From Ilumatobacter nonamiensis YM16-303 (GTDB taxonomy: Bacteria; Actinomycetota; Acidimicrobiia; Acidimicrobiales; Ilumatobacteraceae), in the NCBI RefSeq assembly GCF_000350145.1, contig NZ_BAOL01000003.1:1-64000 (forward strand): a stretch of 64,000 nt of DNA, written 5' to 3'. Each line of letters starts with the position of its first letter. Within the stretch, counting starts at the first letter, position 1. Both the position numbers and the translations under genes were made by a program. Shown here one piece after another: positions 35,444 through 43,947 of the stretch. The notes beneath the pieces are model-generated. The model saw only the letters and a program-made list of their open reading frames with translations, made no database searches and was not told where the DNA came from.

Positions 35444-36199
35444 CTATCGCCCGCCGCCGTCGACGCGCATGAGCGTGCCGGTGGTGAACGAGCTGGTGCG
35501 GCTGGCGAGGTACAGGGCTGCCCCGACGATCTCGTCGGGTTCGCCACCTCGCTTCAGGGCCTGGTTGATCCTTGCGTCCTTCTCGAAGGCGTCCATGTTC
35601 CAGTGATCCGAGATGTCGGTCAGGAACGGCCCGGCGACGATGCAGTTCACCCGCACCGCCGGGCCGAGGGCGAACGCGAAGGAACGGGTGAGGGCGTTCA
35701 GCCCCGCTTTGGCGGCACCGTACGGTTCGGCTCCCGGCATCGGACGCTCGGAGGCGACGCTGCTGACGTTGATGATCGATCCGCCACCGTCGGCGACCAT
35801 CCGCTCGCCGACGACGGCCATCAATCGGAACGGCCCCTTGAGGTTGACCCCGACCACCTTGTCGAAGAGCTCTGACGAGAGATCGCTGATCTTGTCGTAC
35901 AGCGGCGACATGCCGGCGTTGTTGATCAAGATGTCGATCTTGCCGAAGCGCTCGTAGGCCGCCTCGACGAGTCCGTCGATCTGATCCCAGTCCGCAACGT
36001 GGCACCCGTACGGGAGGGCCTGGCGCCCCATCGCCTCGATCTCGCCGGCGACCTCGACGCATGCGTCGACCTTGCGACTGGTCACGACGACGTCGGCGCC
36101 TCGCGCGGCGAGGGCGAGGGCCATCTGGCGGCCGAGGCCGCGGCTGCCGCCGGTGATCAGTGCGACCTGGCCCGTGAAGTCCAGGAGTTCGTCGGTCAT
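35444..36199 (-). CDS. Short-chain dehydrogenase/reductase
   Basis: The 251-residue SDR has TGGSRGLGRQ near 17-26, NNAGMSPLY near 93, SSVAS and Tyr/Lys in EPYGAAKAG, ending in DGGG. The ATG at 36199 overlaps the TetR stop as ATGA, and AAAGGGCAG lies upstream. It is thus the second gene of a leftward TetR-SDR operon, convergent with the hydrolase. A FabG-like or gluconate-dehydrogenase-like role cannot be decided. Confidence 0.84.
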   Translation of the reverse strand: MTDELLDFTGQVALITGGSRGLGRQMALALAARGADVVVTSRKVDACVEVAGEIEAMGRQALPYGCHVADWDQIDGLVEAAYERFGKIDILINNAGMSPLYDKISDLSSELFDKVVGVNLKGPFRLMAVVGERMVADGGGSIINVSSVASERPMPGAEPYGAAKAGLNALTRSFAFALGPAVRVNCIVAGPFLTDISDHWNMDAFEKDARINQALKRGGEPDEIVGAALYLASRTSSFTTGTLMRVDGGGR

Positions 36200-36876
36200 G
36201 TTGCTGCCCTTTCGGTGGGGGTGTCGAGCTGTTTCTTCATGCGTTGTCGTTCTCGCTCGTCGAGCAGCTGTCGCGTCTCGTCGGACACGTCGGCGAGGAG
36301 GACGCCGGTCACGAGGTCGATCAGGTCGCTGACGAAGAGACGGTGATCCGGACGCCGACGAGTCGCAGCGCGCCGGCCGAGTTCGCTGAAGCAGAGCGAG
36401 ATGGCGGCGTAGCGACGGTGGAGCGGGAGCGTGGTGTCGGCCATCTTCGAACGGGCCAGGCGATCCCATTCGACCAGGTGGTTGTCGGCGTCACCGGTCG
36501 ACGCGTTGAACCGGTCCATGTCGACGATCAGTTCGGCAACGATGCGCAGGTGCTCCCGCCCTTCCGGAACTTCGAGCATCGCCGCCGATGGACGCACCAG
36601 CGCACCGGCGATCGAACGCATTGACGGAACCGCTTCCGAAGCGAGGACGTCGACGAGTGCGGCTCGCCGGGCACCGACATCGTGTTCGAACGGTTCGACG
36701 ACCGCCGCGACCAGCGCGTCACGGTCCCCGAAGTGGTACTGCACCGCGTTGGTGTTGCGGTGGCCGGCGGCACGGGCGACCTCGCGCAACGAGACGGCGT
36801 CGATGCCCTGCTCGGCGAAGAGATGCCGGGCGCTACTGACCAATGCGTCCCGTCCACTCGAGCCGTTCCCGTCCAT
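36196..36876 (-). CDS. TetR family transcriptional regulator
   Basis: The 226-residue protein has a TetR helix-turn-helix (LVSSARHLFAEQGIDAVSLR, then EVARAAGHRNTNAVQYHFGDRDALV) and an unrelated ligand domain. It starts a two-gene operon with the SDR and is divergent from the acyl-CoA dehydrogenase at 36971. The ATG at 36876 is preferred because the longer frame to 36972 would run across the divergent promoter. Ligand unknown; by position it probably controls the ACAD10/11-like module. Confidence 0.84.
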   Translation of the reverse strand: MDGNGSSGRDALVSSARHLFAEQGIDAVSLREVARAAGHRNTNAVQYHFGDRDALVAAVVEPFEHDVGARRAALVDVLASEAVPSMRSIAGALVRPSAAMLEVPEGREHLRIVAELIVDMDRFNASTGDADNHLVEWDRLARSKMADTTLPLHRRYAAISLCFSELGRRAATRRRPDHRLFVSDLIDLVTGVLLADVSDETRQLLDERERQRMKKQLDTPTERAAT

Positions 36877-36886
36877 GCGGTCACTG

Positions 36887-36923
36887 TAACACAGTAAGTA
36901 GCTATTTTGAAACAGTTGTGTTA
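36887..36923. promoter_or_regulatory. Candidate operator of the 36196 TetR
   Basis: An AT-richer patch between the divergent genes contains TAACACA (36887-36893) and its inverted partner TGTGTTA (36917-36923), 23 nt apart. It is a different motif from TCGACA, so the 36.2-41.2 kb genes are likely under separate control. Confidence 0.45.
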
Positions 36924-36970
36924 ACATGCGGATCGCTTGACTGAGCGACAGAATTGACTGGAGAAACGCC

Positions 36971-38269
36971 ATGGCCTGGGATTTCGAGACCGACCCCGAA
37001 TTTCAAGAACAGCTCGACTGGATGGACGAGTTCGTCACCAACGAGGTGCAGCCCCTCGACCTCGTGCTGGACGACCCCTACGACAAGTCCGACTCAGCCG
37101 GCCTGGCGCTCATCACCCCGCTGCAGGACCAGGTCCGCGAACGTGGGCTGTGGGCCTGCCACCTCGGCCCCGAACTCGGCGGACCCGGCTACGGACAGGT
37201 GAAGCTCGCGCTGATGAACCAGATCCTCGGCCGGTCCCGGTTCGCACCGACCGTGTTCGGCTGCCAGGCACCCGACAGCGGCAACGCAGAGATCCTCGCC
37301 CACTACGGCAGCGACGCCCAGAAGGAGCGCTACCTCCAGCCTCTGCTCGACGGCAAGATCAGCTCGTGCTACTCGATGACCGAACCCCAGGGCGGCGCAG
37401 ATCCGACCATGTTCACCACCAGCGCCGTGAAGGATGGCGACGAGTGGGTCATCAACGGCGAGAAGTGGTTCTCGTCCAATGCCAAGTTCGCCAGCTTCTT
37501 CATCGTCATGGTGGTCACCAACCCCGACGTGAGTGCGTACGAAGGCATGTCGATGTTCATCGTCCCGGCCGAGACTCCGGGCGTGAACATCATCCGCAAC
37601 ACAGGGATCGGCAACGAGACCGAAGCGGAGGGCAGCCACGCCTACATGCACTACGACAACGTCCGGGTGAGCAACGACCACCTCCTCGGCGAGCCGGGCT
37701 CCGCGTTCGCCATCGCCCAGACCCGCCTCGGCGGCGGGCGCATCCATCACGCGATGCGCACCATCGCCCAGGTCGAAGCTGCGTTCGCCATGATGTGCGA
37801 ACGGGCTCTGTCACGTGAGACACGCAACGGCCCGCTCGCATCGCTGGGCGTCGTGCAAGAGCAGATCGCCGATACGTGGATCGAGATCGAACAGTTCAAA
37901 CTGCTCGTCCTGCGCACGGCCTGGCGCATCGACAAGTACAACGACTACCGCAAGGTCCGCAAGGACATCTCCGCCGTCAAGGTCGCGATGCCGAAGGTGT
38001 ACCACGACGTCGCGCTGCGGGCGATGCATCTGCACGGCGCACTGGGAGTGTCCAACGAGATGCCCTTCACCGGAATGCTCATCGCGTCCGAAGTCATGGC
38101 GCTCGCCGACGGCCCCACCGAGGTCCACAAGACCACCGTCGCCCGCCAGGTCCTGCGCGAACACAAGCCCGTCGACGGGCTCTGGCCGAGCGCCCACATT
38201 CCTGCCCGCAAGGCTGCGGCTCGGGCGAAGTACGCCGCTCACTTCGAGCGCGAAGCGGCCGATCACTGA
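36971..38269 (+). CDS. ACAD10/11-like acyl-CoA dehydrogenase
   Basis: This 432-residue acyl-CoA dehydrogenase has CYSMTEPQGGADP in the FAD loop, WVINGEKWFSSNA and LADGPTEVHK. The segment RLGGGRIHHAMRTIAQVEAAFAMMCERA matches the signature region of ACAD10/ACAD11. Eukaryotic relatives carry an APH-type kinase domain in the same chain and process 4-hydroxyacyl-CoAs by phosphorylation and elimination. Here the kinase is the next gene. GGAG precedes the ATG. Starts a rightward run to 41180. Confidence 0.87.
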   Translation: MAWDFETDPEFQEQLDWMDEFVTNEVQPLDLVLDDPYDKSDSAGLALITPLQDQVRERGLWACHLGPELGGPGYGQVKLALMNQILGRSRFAPTVFGCQAPDSGNAEILAHYGSDAQKERYLQPLLDGKISSCYSMTEPQGGADPTMFTTSAVKDGDEWVINGEKWFSSNAKFASFFIVMVVTNPDVSAYEGMSMFIVPAETPGVNIIRNTGIGNETEAEGSHAYMHYDNVRVSNDHLLGEPGSAFAIAQTRLGGGRIHHAMRTIAQVEAAFAMMCERALSRETRNGPLASLGVVQEQIADTWIEIEQFKLLVLRTAWRIDKYNDYRKVRKDISAVKVAMPKVYHDVALRAMHLHGALGVSNEMPFTGMLIASEVMALADGPTEVHKTTVARQVLREHKPVDGLWPSAHIPARKAAARAKYAAHFEREAADH

Positions 38270-38294
38270 TCGTCTGGCTGGCGACCGACCACTC

Positions 38295-39338
38295 ATGAGT
38301 ACGAACGAGACCGTCGAAGGCGTCGACCTCGATCGCCTTCGCCAATGGATGGACGAGCAGGACCTCGGCTCCGGCGACCTCACCGACGTCGCCCAGCTCA
38401 CCGGCGGCACGCAGAACGTGCTGGTGCGCTTCCGGCGAGACGGCCGCGACTACGTGCTGCGGCGTCCGCCGCTCCACAAGCGGGCGAACAGCGACGAGAC
38501 GATGCGGCGAGAGTCGCGGGTGCTCGCAGCGCTCGCCGGCACCGATGTTCCGCACCCTCGTTTCATCGCGGGCGAGCCCGATGACGAGGTGCTCGGCGCG
38601 AGCTTCTATCTGATGGAGCCAGTCGACGGTTTCAACGCGGCAGCACATCTGCCCGAACCACATCGATCCGACCCGGCAATGCAACGCGAGATGGGTCTCG
38701 CGCTCATCGATGGCGCCGCGACGCTCAGCACCGTCGATCACGAGCAGGTCGGACTCGGCGACCTCGGCCGACCCGACGGGTACCTCGAACGACAGGTCGG
38801 CCGCTGGCGGAAGCAGTTGGCGGGCTACCGCGAGATCAGCGACCAGTGGGTGCCCGACATCCCGGGCATCGACGATGTCGGGAACTGGCTCGATGCGAAT
38901 CGCCCGGAGAGTTCAGCCCCCGGCATCATCCACGGCGACTATCACACCGCCAACGTCATGTATCGACATGACGGTCCACAGCTGGCGGCGATCGTCGACT
39001 GGGAGCTCACGACGATCGGCGACCCACTGATCGACCTCGGGCTGATCATCGCGTTCCGCACTCCCGACGACGAGGCGGACGCAGGCCCCGCCGCCGAACT
39101 CGTCCAAGCGTTTCCGTCGGTCGACGACCTCGTCGCCCGATACGCCGAACGATCCGGGCGCGACGTCTCGGCGGCCGCCTGGTACGGCGTTCTCGCCTGC
39201 TACAAGACCGGCATCATCCTGGAGGGGACGCACGTTCGCGCGATCGCAGGCAAGGCTCCGAAGGCGACCGGCGACACCCTCCACGCCATCACGCTCAGCC
39301 TGTTCCGCAAGGCTGACCGACTCATCCGTCAGTCCTGA
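38295..39338 (+). CDS. APH-family kinase, probable 4-hydroxyacyl-CoA kinase
   Basis: The 347-residue protein has the aminoglycoside-phosphotransferase fold: VLRRPP (ATP-binding Lys/Arg region), the catalytic loop HGDYHTANVM and metal motif DWELTTIGDPLIDLG. It is homologous to the kinase domain of ACAD10/11 and to the LvaA-type 4-hydroxyacyl-CoA kinase of bacterial levulinate catabolism, which acts together with an acyl-CoA-dehydrogenase-like partner. It starts 25 nt after the ACAD gene. Antibiotic resistance is unlikely given the setting. An upstream frame is a shadow of the ACAD gene. Confidence 0.82.
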   Translation: MSTNETVEGVDLDRLRQWMDEQDLGSGDLTDVAQLTGGTQNVLVRFRRDGRDYVLRRPPLHKRANSDETMRRESRVLAALAGTDVPHPRFIAGEPDDEVLGASFYLMEPVDGFNAAAHLPEPHRSDPAMQREMGLALIDGAATLSTVDHEQVGLGDLGRPDGYLERQVGRWRKQLAGYREISDQWVPDIPGIDDVGNWLDANRPESSAPGIIHGDYHTANVMYRHDGPQLAAIVDWELTTIGDPLIDLGLIIAFRTPDDEADAGPAAELVQAFPSVDDLVARYAERSGRDVSAAAWYGVLACYKTGIILEGTHVRAIAGKAPKATGDTLHAITLSLFRKADRLIRQS

Positions 39339-39347
39339 AAGGACACC

Positions 39348-40394
39348 ATGAAAGCACTCGTCTTCAACGGTCCACGCGATATCCGCTACGAGGACTTCGA
39401 CGATCCCGAGTTGACCATCGACAACGGGGTCATCGTCAAGGTCCAGATGTGCAGCATCTGCGGGTCGGATCTGCACATCTACCACGGGGATGCGATCGGC
39501 AAGGTCGACTACACGACCGGGCTCGACCCGTTCTGCGTCGGGCACGAGTTCATCGGCGAAGTCGTGGAAGCAGGGCCCATGGTCCACAACTCGACAGTCG
39601 GCGACCGCGTCTTCGTCGCTGGTGGGACCGGCTGCGGAAACTGTCGCGCCTGCCGCTCCGGCATCGGACGATGTCCGGCAACCGTGGCATTCGGCTGTTC
39701 GGCGCGACTCCAGGGAGGGCAAGCCGAGTTCGTCCAGGTCCCGAACGCGGATCGCACGATTCGCACGATTCCCGAGTACGTCACCGATGAACAGGCACTC
39801 CTGCTCACCGATGCGCTGGCCACGGCCAAGTTCGGGATCGACCGGTGCGAGATCAGGCCGGGTGACACGGTCGCCGTGGTCGGCCTCGGGCCGATCGGAC
39901 TGCTCGGTGTCGAACTCGCCTCCCTCAGTGGTGCAGCGCAGGTCATCGCGATCGACCCGGTCGCTGAGCGCCGAGACCACGCTGCCGGCCTCGGTGCGAG
40001 TGTGTTGTCGCCGGGCGATGATCTGGATCCTGCGATTCGCCAGCTGACCGGCGGTCGTCTCGTCGACCGCTGCTTCGAAGCATCCGGAGCGGCCGCCGCG
40101 ATCGCCTCGGTTCCCCGCATCCTTCGCAGCGGTGGCACAGCATCGTTCATCGGTCTGCCGCAGGGTGGCACCGGGCTGGACATGGCCCAGCTGATCTACC
40201 GCAGTCTGACCGTGCGGGCGGGAGTGGCTCCGGTCCCCGAACTCTGGCCGTCGCTGCTGCCGCTGCTCGAGAGCGGACGGCTCCGCGCAGAGGGCCTGTT
40301 CACCCACCGGATGCCGCTCTCCGAAGGAGCCGAGGGGTACCGCTTGTTCGACGCCCGCCAGGACGGTGTGAACAAGATCCTCTTCGAACTCTGA
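39348..40394 (+). CDS. Zinc-dependent MDR alcohol dehydrogenase
   Basis: This 348-residue medium-chain dehydrogenase has the catalytic-zinc ligand CSICGSDLH at about residues 32-40 and GHEF, and a structural-zinc loop with four cysteines (CGNCRACRSGIGRC) near 89-102. The Rossmann motif GLGPIGLLG is near 181-189. It begins 9 nt after the kinase, with AAAGGAC upstream. It should oxidise a secondary or primary alcohol, possibly a hydroxyl from the same substrate class. Confidence 0.87.
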   Translation: MKALVFNGPRDIRYEDFDDPELTIDNGVIVKVQMCSICGSDLHIYHGDAIGKVDYTTGLDPFCVGHEFIGEVVEAGPMVHNSTVGDRVFVAGGTGCGNCRACRSGIGRCPATVAFGCSARLQGGQAEFVQVPNADRTIRTIPEYVTDEQALLLTDALATAKFGIDRCEIRPGDTVAVVGLGPIGLLGVELASLSGAAQVIAIDPVAERRDHAAGLGASVLSPGDDLDPAIRQLTGGRLVDRCFEASGAAAAIASVPRILRSGGTASFIGLPQGGTGLDMAQLIYRSLTVRAGVAPVPELWPSLLPLLESGRLRAEGLFTHRMPLSEGAEGYRLFDARQDGVNKILFEL

Positions 40395-40469
40395 CACGTG
40401 TCGAGCTCGTCACGCTGCCCGCACCTCTCCTCTCCAGCCACTCCTCCCCCGCCACGTGAAGGACCACCG

Positions 40470-41180
40470 ATGAACGACAATGACCCGAACCCCACTCCCG
40501 GCACCCGCCACCCGCGAACCGGCTTCGATCTCGCCGAGGCCGACCGCCTCTTGAAGACGACCAAGCAGGTCCGTCGACGGCTCGATCTCAGCCGACCCGT
40601 ACCGAACGACGAGATCCTCGAGTGCATCGACGTCGCCAGTCACGCACCGATGGGCGGCAATCTCGAACGCAACCGATGGATGATCATCGACGACGCTTCG
40701 ACGAAGCAGGAGATCGCGAAGCGATACGTCGAGGTCGGCGCGCCGTACCTCGAAGGACACTCCAGCGCGCCGCAGGACCAGCGCGCCGAACGTGTCATCG
40801 AATCGGGCAAGTTCCTGGTCGAGCACCTCGCCGATGTCCCCGCGCTGGTGCTGGCAATGCGCCTCGATCGCCCGCCGCCCGCCGAAGCGCTCGGTTCCAC
40901 CGCCGCGTACTACGGGTCGGTTCTTCCTGGCGTGTGGAGCTTCCAACTCGCGGCTCGCGCCCGAGGCGTGGGCTCGGCGTGGACGACGTTCCACCTCGAA
41001 CACGAGGCCGACATCGCGGATGTCCTCGGTATTCCGTCGACGGTGACCCAGGTGTGCCTGCTCCCCGTCGCCTACTACACCGGCGACACCTTCACCCCCG
41101 CACCCCGTCGCCCGGCACGCGAGGTGACCTATCTCAACCGCTGGAAGCAACCGGTCGAGCCACCCGGCAGCAGGACCTGA
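40470..41180 (+). CDS. Nitroreductase-family flavoprotein
   Basis: The 236-residue FMN protein begins its fold with a TTKQVRRRLDLSRPVP segment (Arg contacts to FMN), then APMGGNLERNRWMII, and SVLPGVWSFQLAARARGVGSAWTT in the second half. Such proteins act as nitro-, quinone- or enone reductases or as dehalogenases. GAAGGA lies upstream of the ATG at 40470; the frame to 40398 is unconserved. It is probably in the same operon as the alcohol dehydrogenase, 75 nt away. Confidence 0.83.
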   Translation: MNDNDPNPTPGTRHPRTGFDLAEADRLLKTTKQVRRRLDLSRPVPNDEILECIDVASHAPMGGNLERNRWMIIDDASTKQEIAKRYVEVGAPYLEGHSSAPQDQRAERVIESGKFLVEHLADVPALVLAMRLDRPPPAEALGSTAAYYGSVLPGVWSFQLAARARGVGSAWTTFHLEHEADIADVLGIPSTVTQVCLLPVAYYTGDTFTPAPRRPAREVTYLNRWKQPVEPPGSRT

Positions 41181-41373
41181 CCCGTCGAGAAACCGCAGAG
41201 TTCGCTCGGTCGGTCGGTCGGTTGACCATTCGGTGCGAGACCGTGTTGTGATGAGCAGCTGATCCACCGAGCCCTCGCGCACGTTCCCACCGTCGTTCTG
41301 TAAGCGTTTCGGGCACAAGCACGACGACGAGGGGCATGCCGACGGATCGGACATCTCCGTCACGCCTGCTCGT

Positions 41374-41462
41374 TGGTGCCCGGGGCGGGACTTGAACCCG
41401 CACTTTCCCGAAGGAAAAGGGGGGTTTAAGCCCCCCGCGTCTGCCAGTTTCGCCACCCGGGC
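41374..41462 (-). tRNA. tRNA-Leu (anticodon TAA)
   Basis: The 89-nt minus-strand sequence starts GCCCGGGTGGCG and ends GGGCACCA. The acceptor stem pairs GCCCGGG with CCCGGGC, the anticodon loop CTTAAAC sits in a five-G/five-C stem giving anticodon TAA, a long variable arm (CCTTTTCCTTCGGGAAAG) marks a class II tRNA, and the T-arm GCGGGTTCAAGTCCCGC is canonical. CCA is encoded. It reads UUA/UUG codons, rare in this high-GC sequence. Confidence 0.95.
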
Positions 41463-41477
41463 CGGTGGCAGCGAAGA

Positions 41478-41801
41478 CTAGGCCGTGGCCCGCAGTTCGG
41501 CCGCCGCCATGACCGTCCAGAGTTCGTTGCGCACCCGGTCGGCGTCGGGCGGTCCGAGTCCGTTGCCGACGACGACGCCCTCGATCATGTCGGCGAGCAC
41601 CGCTTCCCGAGGGCGACCCTTCACCCGCACCGACACGACCGGGTCGTCGCCCTGACGGCCGGATCGGCGGCGGATGCTCCGATCGACGCCGACGAGGCGC
41701 GGCGGGCACCGGAAGCTCGGCGCGATCAGCGACCGGCGAGCAGCGGCACGGCTGAGCGCGCGGGCCGCCTGCGCGAACTCGACGGTCGAGGAGAACTCCA
41801 T
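41478..41801 (-). CDS. Hypothetical protein
   Basis: The 107-residue protein is not recognised. It has an N-terminal amphipathic stretch (MEFSSTVEFAQAARALSRAA), a basic middle (RLVGVDRSIRRRSGRQG) and a C-terminal helix (RVRNELWTVMAAAELRATA). GGAG lies 4 nt before the ATG at 41801. It precedes the tRNA-Leu by 15 nt on the same strand, so co-transcription is possible. No signal peptide or membrane segment. Confidence 0.55.
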   Translation of the reverse strand: MEFSSTVEFAQAARALSRAAARRSLIAPSFRCPPRLVGVDRSIRRRSGRQGDDPVVSVRVKGRPREAVLADMIEGVVVGNGLGPPDADRVRNELWTVMAAAELRATA

Positions 41802-41877
41802 GTCTCCATCATGACGGCGGGGTACCCCAGAGTTGATCGCCCGCCCGGTGACCGTCACGGGACCCGTTCGCGGCAAA

Positions 41878-41920
41878 ATCTCGGCGGATCGGGACGCTGA
41901 GCGTCTCGATCCGCCGAGAT
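41878..41920 (-). terminator. Rho-independent terminator of the beta-helix gene
   Basis: A long near-perfect hairpin (arm ATCTCGGCGGATCG, inner stem GACGC/GCGTC, three-base loop) is followed on the minus strand by TTTT. It lies 46 nt after the beta-helix gene stop and is the clearest intrinsic terminator in the window. Confidence 0.85.
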
Positions 41921-41966
41921 GTGCCAGGGAGGAGGCGCCTCGAGGGCACCCAGCTCAGTCAACGCA

Positions 41967-43820
41967 TCAGATCTGGTTCGGACCCTCGGGGATGGTTTCC
42001 CCGTCGACCGTGAACACGCCGCCCTCGAGCGGTGCCTGCTGGAAGACGTTCGGACCGTTCTCGGCGACGCCGACCTCGTTGTCGGTGATGTCGCTGGCGG
42101 TCACGGTCAACGTGCCGACCGTCGAGTTCCACAGTCCGCCGCCCTCGTTGGCAGCGAAGTTGCCGGTGACCTGCGACCCGTTCACGTCCACACTTCCCGG
42201 ACCGCTGATGTGCAGCGCCCCGCCGTTGCCCGGTTCCGAACCGGTGGCGTTGCGATCGAACACCACCCTGTCGACGTCGACCGTGCCGCCGACGGTCTCG
42301 ATGCCGCCACCCGCTCGTGCCGAACTGTTCCGCGAGATGTCACTTCCGACCACGGTCAAGCTGCCGTTCTCGTTCAGGATGCCGCCCCCCGACCCGGCAC
42401 CCTCGAGCGCCGTGTTGTGGGTGATCTTGGAGTCGGTGACCGACAGGGTTCCGCCGGTTTCGCCGTCACCCTGGTTGAACAGGGCGCCGCCACCGTTGTC
42501 CGCCTCCACACCGTTCGCGGCGTTGAACCGGAGGGACACATCGTCCAGCGTCATCACGCCGACCGATGAGTTCCAGAGCGCCCCACCCTCGTTGGCGGCG
42601 ACGTTGTTGTAGAACTGGCTCCGGGTGACGTCGACGACGCCGGCACCACTCATGTGCAGGCCGCCACCGTTGCCGGGCTCGGGTCCGGTCGCATTCCGGG
42701 ACATCCACGTCCGATCGATCGTGACCGTTCCGGCCACCGTTTCGATGCCGCCACCGGCGCGGGCCGCTTCGTTGTCGACGAAACGACTGCGCAGCACGGT
42801 CAGGTCCCCGCCCTCGTTGAGGATGCCTCCACCGGACCCCGAGCCTTCGGGAGCGGTGTTCCCGGACAGCGTGGAGCGAACGACGGTCAGGACTCCACCG
42901 CTGGTGTTGTCGTCGTTGCCCTGGTTGAAGATCGCTCCACCGCCGGTGTCCGCTTCGACACCGCTGGCGACATTCCCCGTGAATTCGACACGGTCGAGCG
43001 TCATGTCACCGAGCGCCGAGTTCCACACACCGCCGCCCTCGTTGGCAGCCGTGTTGCCGGAGACCACGCTCCGGCTGATGTCGACCGTGCCGGCGCCGGT
43101 GAGGTGGAAGGCACCCCCGTTGCCGGGCATCGGTCCCGCTGTGTTGCCGTCGAGCGTCGAGCGATCGATCGACGTTGCCGAGCCCTCGGTCGCCTCGATG
43201 GCACCGCCGGCGCGCGTGGCCTCGTTGCCGGTGAACTCGCTGCGCTGCACGCGCAGGTCGCCGCCGTTGGCGATCGCGCCGCCGGATGCTCCTTCACCGG
43301 TGACGACGTTGTCCCGGAAATTGGACCGGGACACGTCGAGGATGCCCGCATTCCGGATCGCGCCGCCGGACTCCGTGTCCGCGGTCGCTCCGTTGACGAT
43401 GTCGACACGCGACACGGCGAGGCTCGCGTCGGCGGCCACGTCGAAGGCGCGGTCGCCGGAGCCCGCGAGGTCGATCACGCTCCCACGGCCGTTGATCACC
43501 ACGTTGCCGGTGATGTCGAGGTCACCCGACTCCGCGGATTCGTCACCCGCCTCACCCACGCTGAGCACGTAGGTCTCGGAACCGAGTCGGACCGATGACG
43601 CACCGTCGTGTTCGTTCGCCTCTTGCACCGCGGCGCGCAGTGAACACGCCCCGTCGGCATCGGCGCACTCGCCGTCTCCGGGTGCGGCGTCGACCGTGTC
43701 GTCGGTCGTATCGACGTCGAAGATTCCACCACCCTCTTGAGCCAGCGCTGAACTCGGGAAACCCGCGGCCAGGAGCACGGCGGCTCCGGTCGCGGCGATG
43801 AGTGGTCGTGTGCGGGTCAT
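41967..43820 (-). CDS. Secreted right-handed beta-helix protein with tandem repeats
   Basis: The 617-residue protein has a signal peptide (residues 1-27, ending SSALAQ), then a CSLREA-like N-terminal element (CSLRAAVQEAN) and a polymorphic outer-membrane-protein-like beta-helix. Three long units of about 147-151 residues repeat the pattern NxAxNEGGGxWNS ... GGGAxFNQG ... GSGGGILNE ... ARAGGGIE. The DNA encoding them recurs at roughly 0.45 kb intervals. No LPXTG or membrane anchor is visible. Such proteins serve at the cell surface or in exported matrix; function unknown. AAGGAG precedes the ATG. Confidence 0.82.
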   Translation of the reverse strand: MTRTRPLIAATGAAVLLAAGFPSSALAQEGGGIFDVDTTDDTVDAAPGDGECADADGACSLRAAVQEANEHDGASSVRLGSETYVLSVGEAGDESAESGDLDITGNVVINGRGSVIDLAGSGDRAFDVAADASLAVSRVDIVNGATADTESGGAIRNAGILDVSRSNFRDNVVTGEGASGGAIANGGDLRVQRSEFTGNEATRAGGAIEATEGSATSIDRSTLDGNTAGPMPGNGGAFHLTGAGTVDISRSVVSGNTAANEGGGVWNSALGDMTLDRVEFTGNVASGVEADTGGGAIFNQGNDDNTSGGVLTVVRSTLSGNTAPEGSGSGGGILNEGGDLTVLRSRFVDNEAARAGGGIETVAGTVTIDRTWMSRNATGPEPGNGGGLHMSGAGVVDVTRSQFYNNVAANEGGALWNSSVGVMTLDDVSLRFNAANGVEADNGGGALFNQGDGETGGTLSVTDSKITHNTALEGAGSGGGILNENGSLTVVGSDISRNSSARAGGGIETVGGTVDVDRVVFDRNATGSEPGNGGALHISGPGSVDVNGSQVTGNFAANEGGGLWNSTVGTLTVTASDITDNEVGVAENGPNVFQQAPLEGGVFTVDGETIPEGPNQI

Positions 43821-43947
43821 GTGAACGCTCCTTGTTGGGATGGTTCACCTGGGTTCGTTCACGGACCTGATTTGGATGCGCGGAATTTTCGACAACGTTC
43901 CCGGGCCCGCGCACCGTGTCCGTCCGGCGGTGACCACGCGGGGCGGA

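Noticed and set aside
38295-39338. Aminoglycoside resistance gene
   Set aside because: The fold is APH-like, but the neighbour and the sequence pattern match ACAD10/11 kinases and LvaA, not antibiotic kinases.
41967-43820. Regularly spaced repeats suggestive of a CRISPR-like array
   Set aside because: Units are about 450 nt, coding and in frame; no short identical repeats with unique spacers occur anywhere in the window.
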